In this document: positions 43,639 to 53,204 of the stretch, one piece after another
Layout: each line of letters starts with the position of its first letter
Position numbering within the stretch: the first letter of the stretch is position 1
NCBI RefSeq assembly: GCF_001895005.1
Contig: NZ_BCXH01000002.1
Location: 310,001-374,000, forward strand
Direction: 5' to 3'
From: Rhodococcus yunnanensis NBRC 103083
GTDB taxonomy: Bacteria > Actinomycetota > Actinomycetes > Mycobacteriales > Mycobacteriaceae
DNA: 64,000 bases
The notes under the pieces: generated by a model
Told to the model about the DNA's origin: nothing
The model's database searches: none
Seen by the model: the letters and a program-made list of their open reading frames with translations, nothing else
Made by a program: the position numbers and the translations under genes

Positions 43639-45000
43639 ATGAACGACGGCAGCAGCACAGCGCTCGACGAGGACGCCGAACGCAGACTGTGGCGCAAGAT
43701 CGGGTTCCGCATCATCCCCCTCGTGGGAATCGCGTACATAATCAGCTACATCGACCGAGCAAACCTCGGCTACATCGCCAAACCCATGACCAGCGACTTG
43801 GGCATGACCACAGCACAACTCGGGCTCGCCGCAGGACTGTTCTTCGTCGGCTACATCCTGGTCGAGGTCCCCAGCAACATGATGCTGCGACGCTTCGGTG
43901 CACGTATCTGGATCAGCCGCATCGTCATCTCGTGGGGCATCGTCACTGCCCTCACAGGAGCAGTGCACTCCGCGACCCAGTTGTACATCGCACGTGTGAT
44001 CCTCGGTTTCGCCGAAGCCGGCCTCGCGGCAGGAATCCTGCTCTTCCTGACCTTTTGGTTTCCGAAGAAGCAACGCGCCTGGGCGATGTCTGCATTCTTC
44101 TTGTGCATCCCGCTCTCGAGCATCCTCGGAGCCCCGATAGCCGCTGCACTGCTGCAGTGGGGTGAAGCTCTGTTGGGGATCGCGGGATGGCGCTCGCTGT
44201 TCGTCGTCGAAGGCATTCTCACGGTCATCATTGGATTCGTGATCTTGATCTTTCTGCCCGACCGCCCGTCCAAGGCTAAATGGCTCACCCCGGAGGAGAA
44301 GTCGTACCTCGGCGAAATTTTGGAGGCCGAAGCGGCCAACCAGGTGAATCATGGTGCAATGACCGGAATGCGGGAGGCTCTGACCAACGGCCGCACGTGG
44401 GCGCTCGCCGTTGCCTTCTTCGCCATCGTGTTCGGTCTGTATCCGCTGGCCTTCTTCTTGCCGACCATGATCGAAAACCTCTCCTCCACCATCGGTTCCG
44501 CCGCGAATGTCTCGAGTGTTCTCCTCGCGGCCATACCATCGGCCGTGGCGATCGTGGTGATGGTGCTGTGGTCTCGTGTCGCGGTGCGGCGTTCGGCGGT
44601 GTTCTCCACCACCATCCCCATGGCGTTCGGTGCGGTGGGCTTGGTGGCAGCTACGTTCACCCAGAACGGCGCACTGTTCATCATCGCCGTATGTGTCAGT
44701 ATCTCCGGCATCTACACCGCGATGCCGCAGTTCTGGCGCATCCCGGCTCTGTCCATGACCGGGGCCGCTGCCGCCGCCGGTATCGCACTGATCAACTCGG
44801 TCAGCAACCTCAGCGGCTTCGTCGGCCCTTACGTCACCGGTACCATCGAAACAGCCACCGGGAGCTACACCTACGCGCTGCTCACTATCGCCGCGGTGAT
44901 AGTGGTCGGTATCGCCATTCTCCTGACGGTGGGACGTCGCGCCGAGGCTCTTGGCACACTCCAGGAGGACTCGGCTCTCCACGATGCGGACAGGCCATGA
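43639..45000 (+). CDS. MFS transporter (anion:cation symporter type)
   Basis: A 453-residue, 12-helix permease of the ACS family (YIISYIDRANLGYIAKPM near the start, then GYILVEVPSNMMLRRFGAR). Relatives import carboxylates such as phthalate, tartrate, hexuronates or allantoate with protons. GGAAGG precedes the ATG. Placed 40 bases after hyuB and overlapped by the next gene (ATGA), it probably imports the operon's substrate, which would then be an acidic cyclic amide or related anion. Confidence 0.9.
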   Translation: MNDGSSTALDEDAERRLWRKIGFRIIPLVGIAYIISYIDRANLGYIAKPMTSDLGMTTAQLGLAAGLFFVGYILVEVPSNMMLRRFGARIWISRIVISWGIVTALTGAVHSATQLYIARVILGFAEAGLAAGILLFLTFWFPKKQRAWAMSAFFLCIPLSSILGAPIAAALLQWGEALLGIAGWRSLFVVEGILTVIIGFVILIFLPDRPSKAKWLTPEEKSYLGEILEAEAANQVNHGAMTGMREALTNGRTWALAVAFFAIVFGLYPLAFFLPTMIENLSSTIGSAANVSSVLLAAIPSAVAIVVMVLWSRVAVRRSAVFSTTIPMAFGAVGLVAATFTQNGALFIIAVCVSISGIYTAMPQFWRIPALSMTGAAAAAGIALINSVSNLSGFVGPYVTGTIETATGSYTYALLTIAAVIVVGIAILLTVGRRAEALGTLQEDSALHDADRP

Positions 45001-45590
45001 CGAACAACGATCACAGTCCGCGAACAGCTCTGATCGTCGGCGATGTTCAAGCAGGGATCGTCAGAGAATTTCCTTTCGCTCGGCCAGTTGTTCCGATTCT
45101 CGCCGACGCGATTCCGCGAGCTCGGCGCGCAGGGATGCACATCGTGTACCTGCGTGCCGGGCTCCGCCCCAACGGCACCGACATTCACCCCAACAACACG
45201 GTGATGGGGCATTTCCACTCGATGGGAGAGGTCTTTCACGACACGTCCGACGACACCTGGATCGACAGCGCCCTCACCGTCGAACCGGGTGACTCGGTGG
45301 TTCTCAAGCGCCGAGCGAGTGGGTTCGCGGCAACGGATCTCGACCTGGTGCTGCGCAGTCAACACATCGACCGGGTCGTCGTCTGTGGGGTGGCGAGTTC
45401 GGCTGTGGTGGCCGCAACCATCTATGCAGCCGCCGATCTCGACTACCGTGTCACGGTTCTGTCCGATGCATGTGCGGACCCGGACGCAGCTGTGCATCGA
45501 TTCCTGATGGAGGCGTTGTTTCCCGCACGCGGAGTGGCCGTCCTCACCGCCGAAGAGTGGCTCGGTTCGATCGACTCACCTGCTCTCTGA
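44997..45590 (+). CDS. isochorismatase-like hydrolase lacking the catalytic cysteine
   Basis: A 197-residue alpha/beta protein of the isochorismatase / N-carbamoyl hydrolase fold. The Asp (ALIVGDVQAG, Asp16) and Lys (VVLKRRASGF) of the usual triad are present. The position that holds Cys in GVATNVCVEAT-type motifs is Val here (CGVASSAVVAAT), so it is unlikely to be a cysteine hydrolase unless another residue substitutes. True isochorismatases also lack Cys. ATGA overlap with the MFS gene. A carbamoyl- or amide-hydrolysis step after hydantoin opening would fit the context but not the missing Cys. Confidence 0.82.
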   Translation: MTNNDHSPRTALIVGDVQAGIVREFPFARPVVPILADAIPRARRAGMHIVYLRAGLRPNGTDIHPNNTVMGHFHSMGEVFHDTSDDTWIDSALTVEPGDSVVLKRRASGFAATDLDLVLRSQHIDRVVVCGVASSAVVAATIYAAADLDYRVTVLSDACADPDAAVHRFLMEALFPARGVAVLTAEEWLGSIDSPAL

Positions 45591-45605
45591 TCAGCTGGCA
45601 CACGC

Positions 45606-45652
45606 AATCGGTGGCCGTAGCGCGTTCCTGCGAAGCGCTACGGCCACCGATT
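45606..45652. terminator. bidirectional hairpin terminator
   Basis: Perfect 18-bp arms (45606-45623 and 45635-45652, core GGTGGCCGTAGCGC) enclose an 11-base loop. It separates the hydantoinase operon (ends 45590) from the converging valine-type dehydrogenase gene (ends 45662). Confidence 0.9.
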
Positions 45653-45661
45653 CAGGTTGTG

Positions 45662-46759
45662 TCAGGGTTGTGCAACTGCACCCAGTCGTTCACGAACGAT
45701 GGCATGTGCTGCCTGCCCGGCCAGAACTCCTTGTTCGTGTTGGCGCTCGAGGATTCGACTGACGGTGACCCCTACCTGCTCGACCTGCGCGCGCACCTCG
45801 TCGCGGGACTTGTTCTCGATTTCACCGGCGACCTGAATCAAGCCGCCACTGTTGGACACGAAGTCCGGAACCCAGACGATGCCGCGTTCTCGTAGCAGTT
45901 CCTCCACTGCCGGTTGTGCGAGTTGGTTGTTCGCTGCTCCGCAGATCACCGCTGCGTCCATTGTGCGCACGGTTGCGTCGGTGAGAGTGGCGCCCATCGC
46001 GCAGGGCGCATAGATGTCGATATCCGTGTCGATGACGGTGTCGGCGACCGCAACATGGGGGAAGGCAGTGCTCACCCGCTGCAGTGCGGCGGCGTTGACA
46101 TCCGTCGCTGTGACAGTTGCCCCGGCCTCGGTGAGCAACGCGATGAGGTTGTACCCGACCTTGCCGGTTCCTTCGACTCCGACTCGGCGGCCGGTGAGGT
46201 CATTCGACCCCCAGACCGATTCTGCAGCAGCAACAATGGAGTAGAACACGCCCTGCGCGGTCAGGGGTGCGCTGTCTCCCGAGCCTCCAGCAGCGGGTGT
46301 ACGGGCGACTACGTGCCTGGTCGTACGTCCGATGATGTCCATGTCGTCGGAGGTTGTTCCGACGTCGCCGGCGGTGATGTAGCGGCCTCCCAGCGTGTCG
46401 ACGAACCGCCCGTACGCTTCCAACAACGCCGGCGTCTTGACCTGATCCGGGTCGCCGATGAGTACCGCTTTCCCTCCCCCGAGATGCAGACCTGCCGCAG
46501 CTGCCTTGTAGGTCATGCCCCGAGACAGGCGCAGCACGTCGGTCACGGCGGCCTGCTCGTCGCGATAGGGGTAGAAGCGCGTGCCGCCGAGGGCAGGACC
46601 GAGTGTCGTCGAATGAAGGGCGATGATTGCCTTGAGCCCAGTCTTCGGATCTCGGCAGAACACGACCTGCTCGTGGGGTACGTCATCGGCGAAGTCCGGT
46701 CTGTCGAAAACCCCTGGGGAAGTGTCGATGGCGGTCAGTTCTGCGGTGTCGGTTGTCAT
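45662..46759 (-). CDS. vdh: valine/leucine dehydrogenase
   Basis: A 365-residue NAD-dependent branched-chain amino acid dehydrogenase. The catalytic pair Lys85 (GMTYKAA) and Lys97 (LGGGKAVL), Asp132 (ITAGDVG) and the Rossmann motif EGTGKVGYN (196-204) are present. It is of the same superfamily as the phenylalanine dehydrogenase at the start of the window but clearly distinct. ATG 46759 has GGGAG 8 bases upstream. It yields 2-oxo acids; the upstream gene encodes a 2-oxo-acid ferredoxin oxidoreductase. Val versus Leu preference is not readable. Confidence 0.88.
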   Translation of the reverse strand: MTTDTAELTAIDTSPGVFDRPDFADDVPHEQVVFCRDPKTGLKAIIALHSTTLGPALGGTRFYPYRDEQAAVTDVLRLSRGMTYKAAAAGLHLGGGKAVLIGDPDQVKTPALLEAYGRFVDTLGGRYITAGDVGTTSDDMDIIGRTTRHVVARTPAAGGSGDSAPLTAQGVFYSIVAAAESVWGSNDLTGRRVGVEGTGKVGYNLIALLTEAGATVTATDVNAAALQRVSTAFPHVAVADTVIDTDIDIYAPCAMGATLTDATVRTMDAAVICGAANNQLAQPAVEELLRERGIVWVPDFVSNSGGLIQVAGEIENKSRDEVRAQVEQVGVTVSRILERQHEQGVLAGQAAHAIVRERLGAVAQP

Positions 46760-46897
46760 CCAGGTTCTCCCGATTTTGCGTCGAATGGGTTGTTGGTGGT
46801 GCTGGGTGGAGTCGAGGTGTTCTCGTCGCACACGCGGTCGGCGTCGTCGACATGGCAGCGAGGGGGAACAGACGTTCGGACGTCGCCGTCTGCCCTG

Positions 46898-49800
46898 CTA
46901 ATCGAGGTCGAGTGCCGGGCCGTCTATTCCCAGCCGCTTCACTGTTGCGAGGTAGGTGGAGACGTTGCGTAGCTTGACGTCTTCGTACCCGCGGACTACT
47001 TCGGCCGCTTCAGCGAATTCGACTGCTGAAGAGTAGGTCTCGGGCGAGAGCGTTGCAGCGAATGCGAGGGCGGTTGCCTCGTAGTGCGTGCTGAGGGTCC
47101 GTTCGATTCTGCGAACTTTCGCGTAGCCGAACGGATCGAAGGGTGTGCCGCGCAGGAACCGTCCTCGCGCCAGAACTTTCAGCGCGATGTGGCTTTTCGG
47201 TCCCATCCCGATCTTCTTCTCACGGCCCAACGCTTTCAGTGCTGGTGGGTGCAGCTTGTAGGTCAACTTCTCCCCTCCCGGCACCTCGGCCGCGACGGAG
47301 GTGACGAACGCGGGGTCGGTCAGCATGCGTGCGACCTCGTACTCGTCTTTGTAGGCCATCAGCTTGTGGAGCCCGCGTGCCACGGCGTCGGTGAAGTCCG
47401 TACCGGCGCCCACTCTGCGATCGGCATCCCACACCGTCTGCATGGCGGACAGATATCGGCGCGTGACAGGCACTCCCTGGTAGGACATCAGTTGTGCTGC
47501 ACGTCGTGCGACAAGATCGAGACTGGGTCCTTCGATCGTCAGATCCGCTAGCAGATGCTCGGGAACCTCGGTGTCGCTCCGCGGGTGTGCTGTCTTCGCC
47601 GTTGTCGCCTCTGCGAACAGAGCCGGTTCGGCCACGTGCGCGCGCCCCCACCGGAACGCGGCGATGTTCGCCGATACCGCGACCCCGTTGATCGTGATCG
47701 CCTCCTCGATCGACGCAGCCGGAATGGGCAGGGCGCCCGCCTGATACGCGGCACCGACCAGGAGGAAGTTGGCCGCGGCGGTGTTGCCGAACAGTGTGTC
47801 CGCTGCGGCGAGGGCGTCGAACGAGTACATCAGCGCGCACCGAGCCGCGAGCCTTCCCGTCAAGTCGCTGTCGGCGGGGTACTGCGCGGAGTGGTCGTAG
47901 ACCATGTCGCCAGTGGCGGTCCTGCTCGTCGACGCGATCGTGACCGTCCGGTCGGCACTGCCGAAGCCGACGTTCTTCGAATCCGCCGCGGTGAGCAAGT
48001 CGAAGGCAAGTACACAATCGGCCGATGCCGGACTGATTCGGTTCGAGGATTCGCTGTGCGCGGATGCCAACCGCAGATGTGAGGTGACCGGTCCCGCCTT
48101 CTGACTGAGACCGGTCTGATCCAGACCTTCCACATGCAGTCCTGCACGAAGCCCGGCCATGCCGAGTACCTGGTTGACCGTCACGATCCCGGTGCCGCCG
48201 ATGCCGGCGAGGAAAACGTTGTGCGTCGAGGTCAGCTCGCCCAGAATCGGCTCCGGCACGACCGGCGGCTCGGCCACAGTCTTTCGTACCGGAGTTGCGT
48301 CCTCGGGCAGTTCCACTGTGACGAACGACGGGCAATCGCCGTCCAGGCAGGAGTAGTCGGTGTTGCAGGACGTTTGATCGATCGTCGTCTTGCGCCCGAA
48401 CTCGGTGTCCACCGGCTGTACCGACAGACAATTGCTCTTCACACCGCAGTCACCGCAACCCTCACACACAGCCTCGTTGATGACGACGCGAGTACGCCTG
48501 ACGGGCAGGTCACCACGCTTGCGTTTGCGGCGGGCCTCTGCCGCGCATTGCTGGTCGTAGATCAACACCGTCACGCCCGGTGTGTCGCGTAACAGGCGTT
48601 GGGCGTCGTCGAGCCGATCGCGATTCCACAAGGTCACCCCGGCCGCGAGCGACGCATTCTTGTGCCGCTCCGGTTCGTCGGCGCAGATGATGATCTTCCG
48701 CACGCCCTCCGATACCAACTTGTGCGTCAACTCGGGAACCGTGAGGCCGGCCTCCGCGTCCTGCGCTCCGGTCATCGCAACAGCCGAGTTGTACAGGATC
48801 TTGTAGGTGATGTTCACACCGGCGGCGATGCATGCCTGTACCGCCAATTGACCTGAGTGGAAATAGGTTCCGTCACCGACGTTCTGAAAGATGTGATCGA
48901 CGTCGGTGAACGCGGATTGACCGATCCATTGCGCACCCTCACCACCCATCTGGGTCAGGCCGGTCACCTGAGAATCCGTGCGCGAGGACATCGTCACCAG
49001 CGTGTGGCACCCGATCCCGCCTCCTGCCAGCGATCCTTCCGGCACCGCGGTCGACCGGTTGTGCGGGCATCCCGAGCAGAAGTACGGTGCCCGCTTGGCC
49101 GGGAGAACCGTCAGATCGAGAACGGGCGGAGGCGGTTTCGGAAGATCGATACGGCCGCCCAGGATTCGACGTAGCGGCCGTAGGAGTCGTGCCGCCGTGA
49201 GCTCACCGTCGGACGGGACAAGCGGGCTTCTGTCGTGGCCACGCTTGCCGACCACGTGTGGTGCGTCGGGAATTCCGTAGAGCGCCTCCTTGACCTGCGT
49301 CTCGACGAACGCGGTCTTGTCCTCGACGACCAGAACCGTCTCGACCCCTGTCGCGAGTTCGCGAATCTTACGTTCGCCCAATGGGAAAGGCATTCCGATG
49401 CGCATCACACGAATGCCCGCGGCATCGAGTGCGTCGGCGCCCAGACCGAGCTCCTCCAATGCTTGACGGACACTGTCGTACGCGGTCCCCACCGCCACGA
49501 TGCCCAACCACGCCGATTCGGGCGCGACCTCGATAGTGTCGATATCGTTGGCATCGTTGAACTTTCGTACCATCTCCCACCGCGGGCCGTACATGTCGGC
49601 CTCGGCGAGAAGACTGTCCGGCGGTGAGGCGAGAATGCGCTGACGATACGTCCACGGCCGCCCTTCCCATTCCAACTCGGGAACCTCGATCGCGAAATCA
49701 TGGAAATCTCGGCTCATCGTCCAGATACCGTCGGCGACGTCGGCAACGAGCTTCATCGACGACCAACATCCCGATACCCTCGACAGCGCCGCGCCGAGAA

Positions 49801-50374
49801 GCCCGAACGCGATCACTTCCTCTGCGTTTCTCGGGAAGAAGATCGGCATACCGAGTGCCGCCAACGACTTCTCGCTCGCAGCAGGCACACTCGACGACTT
49901 CGCCGCAGGATCGTCACCCACCAGTACCAGCGCCCCGCCGTCGGGATGCGCGCCGTACATCGTCCCGTGCCGGAGTGAATCACTCGCTCGATCCAGACCT
50001 GGGCCCTTGCCGTACCAGACACCGACGATGCCGTCGTGGGTACGCTGCCCCTTCGGCAATTCCATCTGGCTACCCCATACCGAGGTGGCAGCGAGTTCCT
50101 CGTTCATGCCCGGGACCAACCGAACCTCGTGGTGTGAACGCAGTTCCGGAATCCCTGCCAGCAGACGGTCCAACCCTGCAAGCGGACTCCCCTGGTACCC
50201 GGACACGAACGTTGCGACGTTCTTGCCTGCACGCTCGTCCCTCTCGTGCTGCTCCGCCATGTACCGGGCGATCGCCTGTACCCCGGTCATCAACACCGGT
50301 CCCGAATCCGTTCGATAGCGATCGAACAAGTCGACGACTGTCGACTGTCCGGGTGTCTGACTGACCAAAGTCAT
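46898..50374 (-). CDS. indolepyruvate ferredoxin oxidoreductase, single-chain
   Basis: A 1158-residue enzyme that oxidises arylpyruvates or branched 2-oxo acids to acyl-CoA with ferredoxin. In order: an alpha-type ThDP domain (VSGYQGSPLAGLDRLLAG), a beta-type ThDP domain with the cofactor motif from FQNVGDGTYFHSG to YNSAVAMTG, an iron-sulfur region (INEAVCEGCGDCGVKSNC), a gamma domain (GIGGTGIVTVNQVLGMAG) and a C-terminal helical domain. This fused layout is typical of aerobic actinobacteria and proteobacteria. The Lrp-type gene is divergent, 151 bases away. Confidence 0.93.
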   Translation of the reverse strand: MTLVSQTPGQSTVVDLFDRYRTDSGPVLMTGVQAIARYMAEQHERDERAGKNVATFVSGYQGSPLAGLDRLLAGIPELRSHHEVRLVPGMNEELAATSVWGSQMELPKGQRTHDGIVGVWYGKGPGLDRASDSLRHGTMYGAHPDGGALVLVGDDPAAKSSSVPAASEKSLAALGMPIFFPRNAEEVIAFGLLGAALSRVSGCWSSMKLVADVADGIWTMSRDFHDFAIEVPELEWEGRPWTYRQRILASPPDSLLAEADMYGPRWEMVRKFNDANDIDTIEVAPESAWLGIVAVGTAYDSVRQALEELGLGADALDAAGIRVMRIGMPFPLGERKIRELATGVETVLVVEDKTAFVETQVKEALYGIPDAPHVVGKRGHDRSPLVPSDGELTAARLLRPLRRILGGRIDLPKPPPPVLDLTVLPAKRAPYFCSGCPHNRSTAVPEGSLAGGGIGCHTLVTMSSRTDSQVTGLTQMGGEGAQWIGQSAFTDVDHIFQNVGDGTYFHSGQLAVQACIAAGVNITYKILYNSAVAMTGAQDAEAGLTVPELTHKLVSEGVRKIIICADEPERHKNASLAAGVTLWNRDRLDDAQRLLRDTPGVTVLIYDQQCAAEARRKRKRGDLPVRRTRVVINEAVCEGCGDCGVKSNCLSVQPVDTEFGRKTTIDQTSCNTDYSCLDGDCPSFVTVELPEDATPVRKTVAEPPVVPEPILGELTSTHNVFLAGIGGTGIVTVNQVLGMAGLRAGLHVEGLDQTGLSQKAGPVTSHLRLASAHSESSNRISPASADCVLAFDLLTAADSKNVGFGSADRTVTIASTSRTATGDMVYDHSAQYPADSDLTGRLAARCALMYSFDALAAADTLFGNTAAANFLLVGAAYQAGALPIPAASIEEAITINGVAVSANIAAFRWGRAHVAEPALFAEATTAKTAHPRSDTEVPEHLLADLTIEGPSLDLVARRAAQLMSYQGVPVTRRYLSAMQTVWDADRRVGAGTDFTDAVARGLHKLMAYKDEYEVARMLTDPAFVTSVAAEVPGGEKLTYKLHPPALKALGREKKIGMGPKSHIALKVLARGRFLRGTPFDPFGYAKVRRIERTLSTHYEATALAFAATLSPETYSSAVEFAEAAEVVRGYEDVKLRNVSTYLATVKRLGIDGPALDLD

Positions 50375-50525
50375 TGCAAGTCTCCATCGGTGTCGCAGCG
50401 GGTGGATCGGGTGATCGGATTGCTGCCATAACGCTGCACCTATATGATTTTCGGATCAACACAACAAGCTGCAACTGACCATTCAGTTCAGTCGGTAACC
50501 TTGATCACGTTTGGAGTTGACTGCT

Positions 50526-51029
50526 TTGCTCAGCATCGACCGCCTCGACATCGAGCTACTCGGTGTCCTTTCACGCAACGCGCGGACCGGAATAGTCGAA
50601 TTGGCATCGACTCTGGGCGTTGCCCGCAACACGGTTCAAGCCCGCCTGAGTCGCATGATCGACGACCGCGTGCTGTCGGGATTTCGACCCGAACTCGACC
50701 TCGCCCAAGTCGGCATCGCCGTCCAAGCCTTCATGGCATTGGAACTGCAACAGGGTCGATTGCAAGCAGTCGTCGACGCTCTCACCTCCATGCCCGAGGT
50801 GTTGGAAATCCATGCCACGACAGGCCGCGAGGACCTACTCGTCAGAGTCGCCACTGCCACACAAGCAGACCTGCAGAACCTCATCCAGAACGTGGTCTCG
50901 ATACCAGGAGTCTCTCACTCGAGCACCACCCTGGCTCTGACAACTCCCCTCCGATACCGAATACAACCGCTACTCGAACACCTCGGACATCAACAGGGCT
51001 GGGGACGCGCGACACCACCACCCCGCTGA
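50526..51029 (+). CDS. Lrp/AsnC-family transcriptional regulator
   Basis: A 167-residue amino-acid-responsive regulator with an N-terminal helix-turn-helix (NARTGIVELASTLGVARNTV) and an RAM ligand domain (MPEVLEIHATTGREDLLVRV). I favour TTG 50526, which has GGAG 9 bases upstream and gives the usual LSIDRLDIELL opening; TTG 50511 is the alternative. It is divergent from the indolepyruvate oxidoreductase gene and likely controls that gene and perhaps vdh, as Bkd/Lrp regulators do for branched-chain catabolism. Confidence 0.88.
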   Translation: MLSIDRLDIELLGVLSRNARTGIVELASTLGVARNTVQARLSRMIDDRVLSGFRPELDLAQVGIAVQAFMALELQQGRLQAVVDALTSMPEVLEIHATTGREDLLVRVATATQADLQNLIQNVVSIPGVSHSSTTLALTTPLRYRIQPLLEHLGHQQGWGRATPPPR

Positions 51030-51102
51030 GTACCACTCGTTCGCGACCGGCCACCGCACGCCGCAGGCAGACGAAGGCCGTGGTCACAGCGGGGAAAATA
51101 CT

Positions 51103-51122
51103 TCTCAGCGGGGTCACAGCTC
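51103..51122. promoter_or_regulatory. 11-bp-phased TCAG/ACAG repeat upstream of electron-transfer operon
   Basis: TCTCAGCGGGGTCACAG (51103-51119) holds two hexamers 11 bp apart. With the following CTC, 17 of 20 bases match the site upstream of the response-regulator gene (56196-56215). Direct repeats at one helical turn are the usual target of OmpR-type regulators. It lies 44-63 bases before the first possible start of the ferric-reductase-like gene. Confidence 0.65.
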
Positions 51123-51165
51123 GCACACGGCACAGTACGTTCCATGAGGACAGTTCGTTTCGAGA

Positions 51166-52692
51166 ATGCAGCGGCGCAGCCGGAGTCCGCGAGTAGACCC
51201 GGTGATCGAACCCAACCCGGAATACGGGCCGGTCGAGCTACTTCGAGCGATGGAACGCGCTATGAACCGCGGTGACATGTACGGGGCAGCGCCATTCCCC
51301 AGTCCCCCGGCGTCACAAGTAGCAACCTCGCCGCCCGCCGCGGTCCCGCGGTGGTGGCGCGACGCATCGGCAGCAACGTTCTGGCTGGTTCTGCTGTTCG
51401 TCACGGCGCTGTGGGTCGCCGGCGGGGGTGTCGACCAACTGTTCGGTGACGCCAGCAGCTCCCTGACATCGGCGGGCAGGTTGACCGGATTGATCGCCTC
51501 GGCACTCCTGCTCGTCCAAGTATTCTTGATGGCGCGGGTGCCGATCATCGAATCTGCGTGGGGACAGGGCGAATTGACGCGCCTGCACCGGTGGGTCGGG
51601 TTCACCTCGTTCACGCTGATGCTCGGCCACATCGGGCTGATCACGTCGGGATACGCCGCTGCCGACCTCGGCGCGGTCTGGGGCACGATCGTCGACCTCA
51701 CCCTGAACTCGCCCGGCGTACTGCTCGCCATCACTGGCACCGCTGCACTGGTGTTGGTAGTGGTCACGTCCGTCCGGGCCGCCCGTCGGCGACTGCGCTA
51801 CGAATCGTGGCACCTGATCCATCTCTACGGATACCTCGGCGCAGGCCTGGCTCTGCCGCACCAACTGTGGGCAGGAGAAGACTTCGTCGAATCCGCTGCA
51901 GCCACTTGGTTCTGGTGGACTCTCTACATTGCGTGCGCTGGTTCGGTTCTTCTGTGGCGCATCATGATTCCCCTGTGGCAGTCGCTGCGAAGCGGCATAC
52001 GCGTCATCGACGTGCGGTACGAGCGCGCCGATACGGTCACCGTCACCGTGGGAGGTTCAGCGCTGAAACATCTGAAGGTCCGCGGTGGCCAATACTTTCA
52101 GTGGCGATTCATGGATGGCCCCGGATGGACACGAGCACAGCCGTATTCACTGTCGGCTGCACCTGACAGTGCCACCTTGCGGTTCACCGCAGCAATCGTC
52201 GGCGACGGATCCGCCCGTCTGCCGTCGTTGCGACCCGGCACCAGAGTTCTCCTCGAAGGCCCCTATGGTCGCTTGCATTCGGGCACGCGAACGGCCGACA
52301 AGACACTGTTGGTGAGCGCCGGAATCGGTGTCACACCGCTGCGCGCCCTGCTCGAATCATTGCCCCGTTCACCGGGCGACATCACCATGATTCACCGCGT
52401 CCGAACGATCGACGACGCCGTGCTGCGCGGAGAAATCGAACATCTCGCCTATCAGCGCGGAGCCGATTACCACCTCGTCGACGGCCACCGCATCCGCGAC
52501 CGGGCCAGCTGGCTTCCGGAACAAGCACGCGATTGGGACGACACCAGGGCCTTGCTGTCCTATTGCCCCCACGTGGCCGAGTGCGACGTCTTCATCTGCG
52601 GACCGAAGGCCTGGGCCGAGGCCGTACGTCGAGCGGCACGGCGCGCAGGAACCCCGTCGACACGAATTCACATCGAATCCTTCGAGCTCTGA
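51166..52692 (+). CDS. ferric-reductase-like transmembrane flavoprotein
   Basis: Up to 508 residues. The N-terminal half has six hydrophobic segments with the paired-His haem-binding pattern of ferric-reductase-like domains (TRLHRWVGFTSFTLMLGHIG, then YESWHLIHLYGYLGAGLALP). The C-terminal half is a ferredoxin-reductase unit: FAD site (AQPYSLSAAP) and NAD(P)-binding site (LLVSAGIGVTPLRALL). It should pass electrons from cytoplasmic NAD(P)H across the membrane. The start is uncertain: ATG 51166 lacks a good site and GTG 51202 is possible. It heads an operon with FMN-binding, ApbE and histidine kinase genes. Confidence 0.87.
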   Translation: MQRRSRSPRVDPVIEPNPEYGPVELLRAMERAMNRGDMYGAAPFPSPPASQVATSPPAAVPRWWRDASAATFWLVLLFVTALWVAGGGVDQLFGDASSSLTSAGRLTGLIASALLLVQVFLMARVPIIESAWGQGELTRLHRWVGFTSFTLMLGHIGLITSGYAAADLGAVWGTIVDLTLNSPGVLLAITGTAALVLVVVTSVRAARRRLRYESWHLIHLYGYLGAGLALPHQLWAGEDFVESAAATWFWWTLYIACAGSVLLWRIMIPLWQSLRSGIRVIDVRYERADTVTVTVGGSALKHLKVRGGQYFQWRFMDGPGWTRAQPYSLSAAPDSATLRFTAAIVGDGSARLPSLRPGTRVLLEGPYGRLHSGTRTADKTLLVSAGIGVTPLRALLESLPRSPGDITMIHRVRTIDDAVLRGEIEHLAYQRGADYHLVDGHRIRDRASWLPEQARDWDDTRALLSYCPHVAECDVFICGPKAWAEAVRRAARRAGTPSTRIHIESFEL

Positions 52693-52703
52693 AAGACACT
52701 TCC

Positions 52704-53204
52704 ATGCGCCGAATCACGCTGTGGCTCCTTGCCTCCCTCTCCACTCTGGTCCTTCTGTTCAGCTATCACACCTCCACTGACGGCCCCATGGCCACCAACG
52801 CCGCCGTGACCGCCGTCCAGCCTGTCGACACCGCGTCCGCAGGTCCCGGAATCGGCACCGGTGCCGATTCCGGGACCACCGCGTCGGCGGGCGCGGGAAT
52901 GCCGCCGACCGCGAGCACAGACGCCACCTCTCGAACCTTCACCGGCACCGCTGCGAGCACCCGGTACGGGCCCGTCCAGGTCCAGATCACTGTCGCGAGC
53001 GGCGCGATCACCGACGCCTCTGCAGTGGACTACCCGACCAGTAACGGTCGGGATCAGCAGATCAACGCCCGCGCGGTGCCGACCCTCGAATCAGAGACCG
53101 TGGCCGCGCAGGATGCGAGCATCGACATGGTCTCGGGTGCGACCTACACCTCCGAGGGCTATGTCCAGAGCTTGCAGTCCGCTATCGACCAGGCCAACCT
53201 GTGA
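52704..53204 (+). CDS. FMN-binding-domain protein (flavinylated carrier)
   Basis: A 166-residue exported protein: a hydrophobic N-terminal anchor (about 4-21), a Gly/Ala/Thr-rich linker to about 75, then an FMN-binding domain like the C-terminal domain of NqrC/RnfG. The flavinylation motif SGATYTS is present, with Thr147 as the probable FMN attachment residue. The ApbE gene, encoding the enzyme that attaches FMN to such threonines, follows at once (GTGA overlap). It likely carries electrons outside the membrane. Confidence 0.88.
   Translation: MRRITLWLLASLSTLVLLFSYHTSTDGPMATNAAVTAVQPVDTASAGPGIGTGADSGTTASAGAGMPPTASTDATSRTFTGTAASTRYGPVQVQITVASGAITDASAVDYPTSNGRDQQINARAVPTLESETVAAQDASIDMVSGATYTSEGYVQSLQSAIDQANL

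Noticed and set aside
43525..44982. 485-codon open frame on the minus strand
   Set aside because: Antisense to the MFS transporter gene of the hydantoinase operon, His/Asp/Arg-rich, with no recognisable domain.
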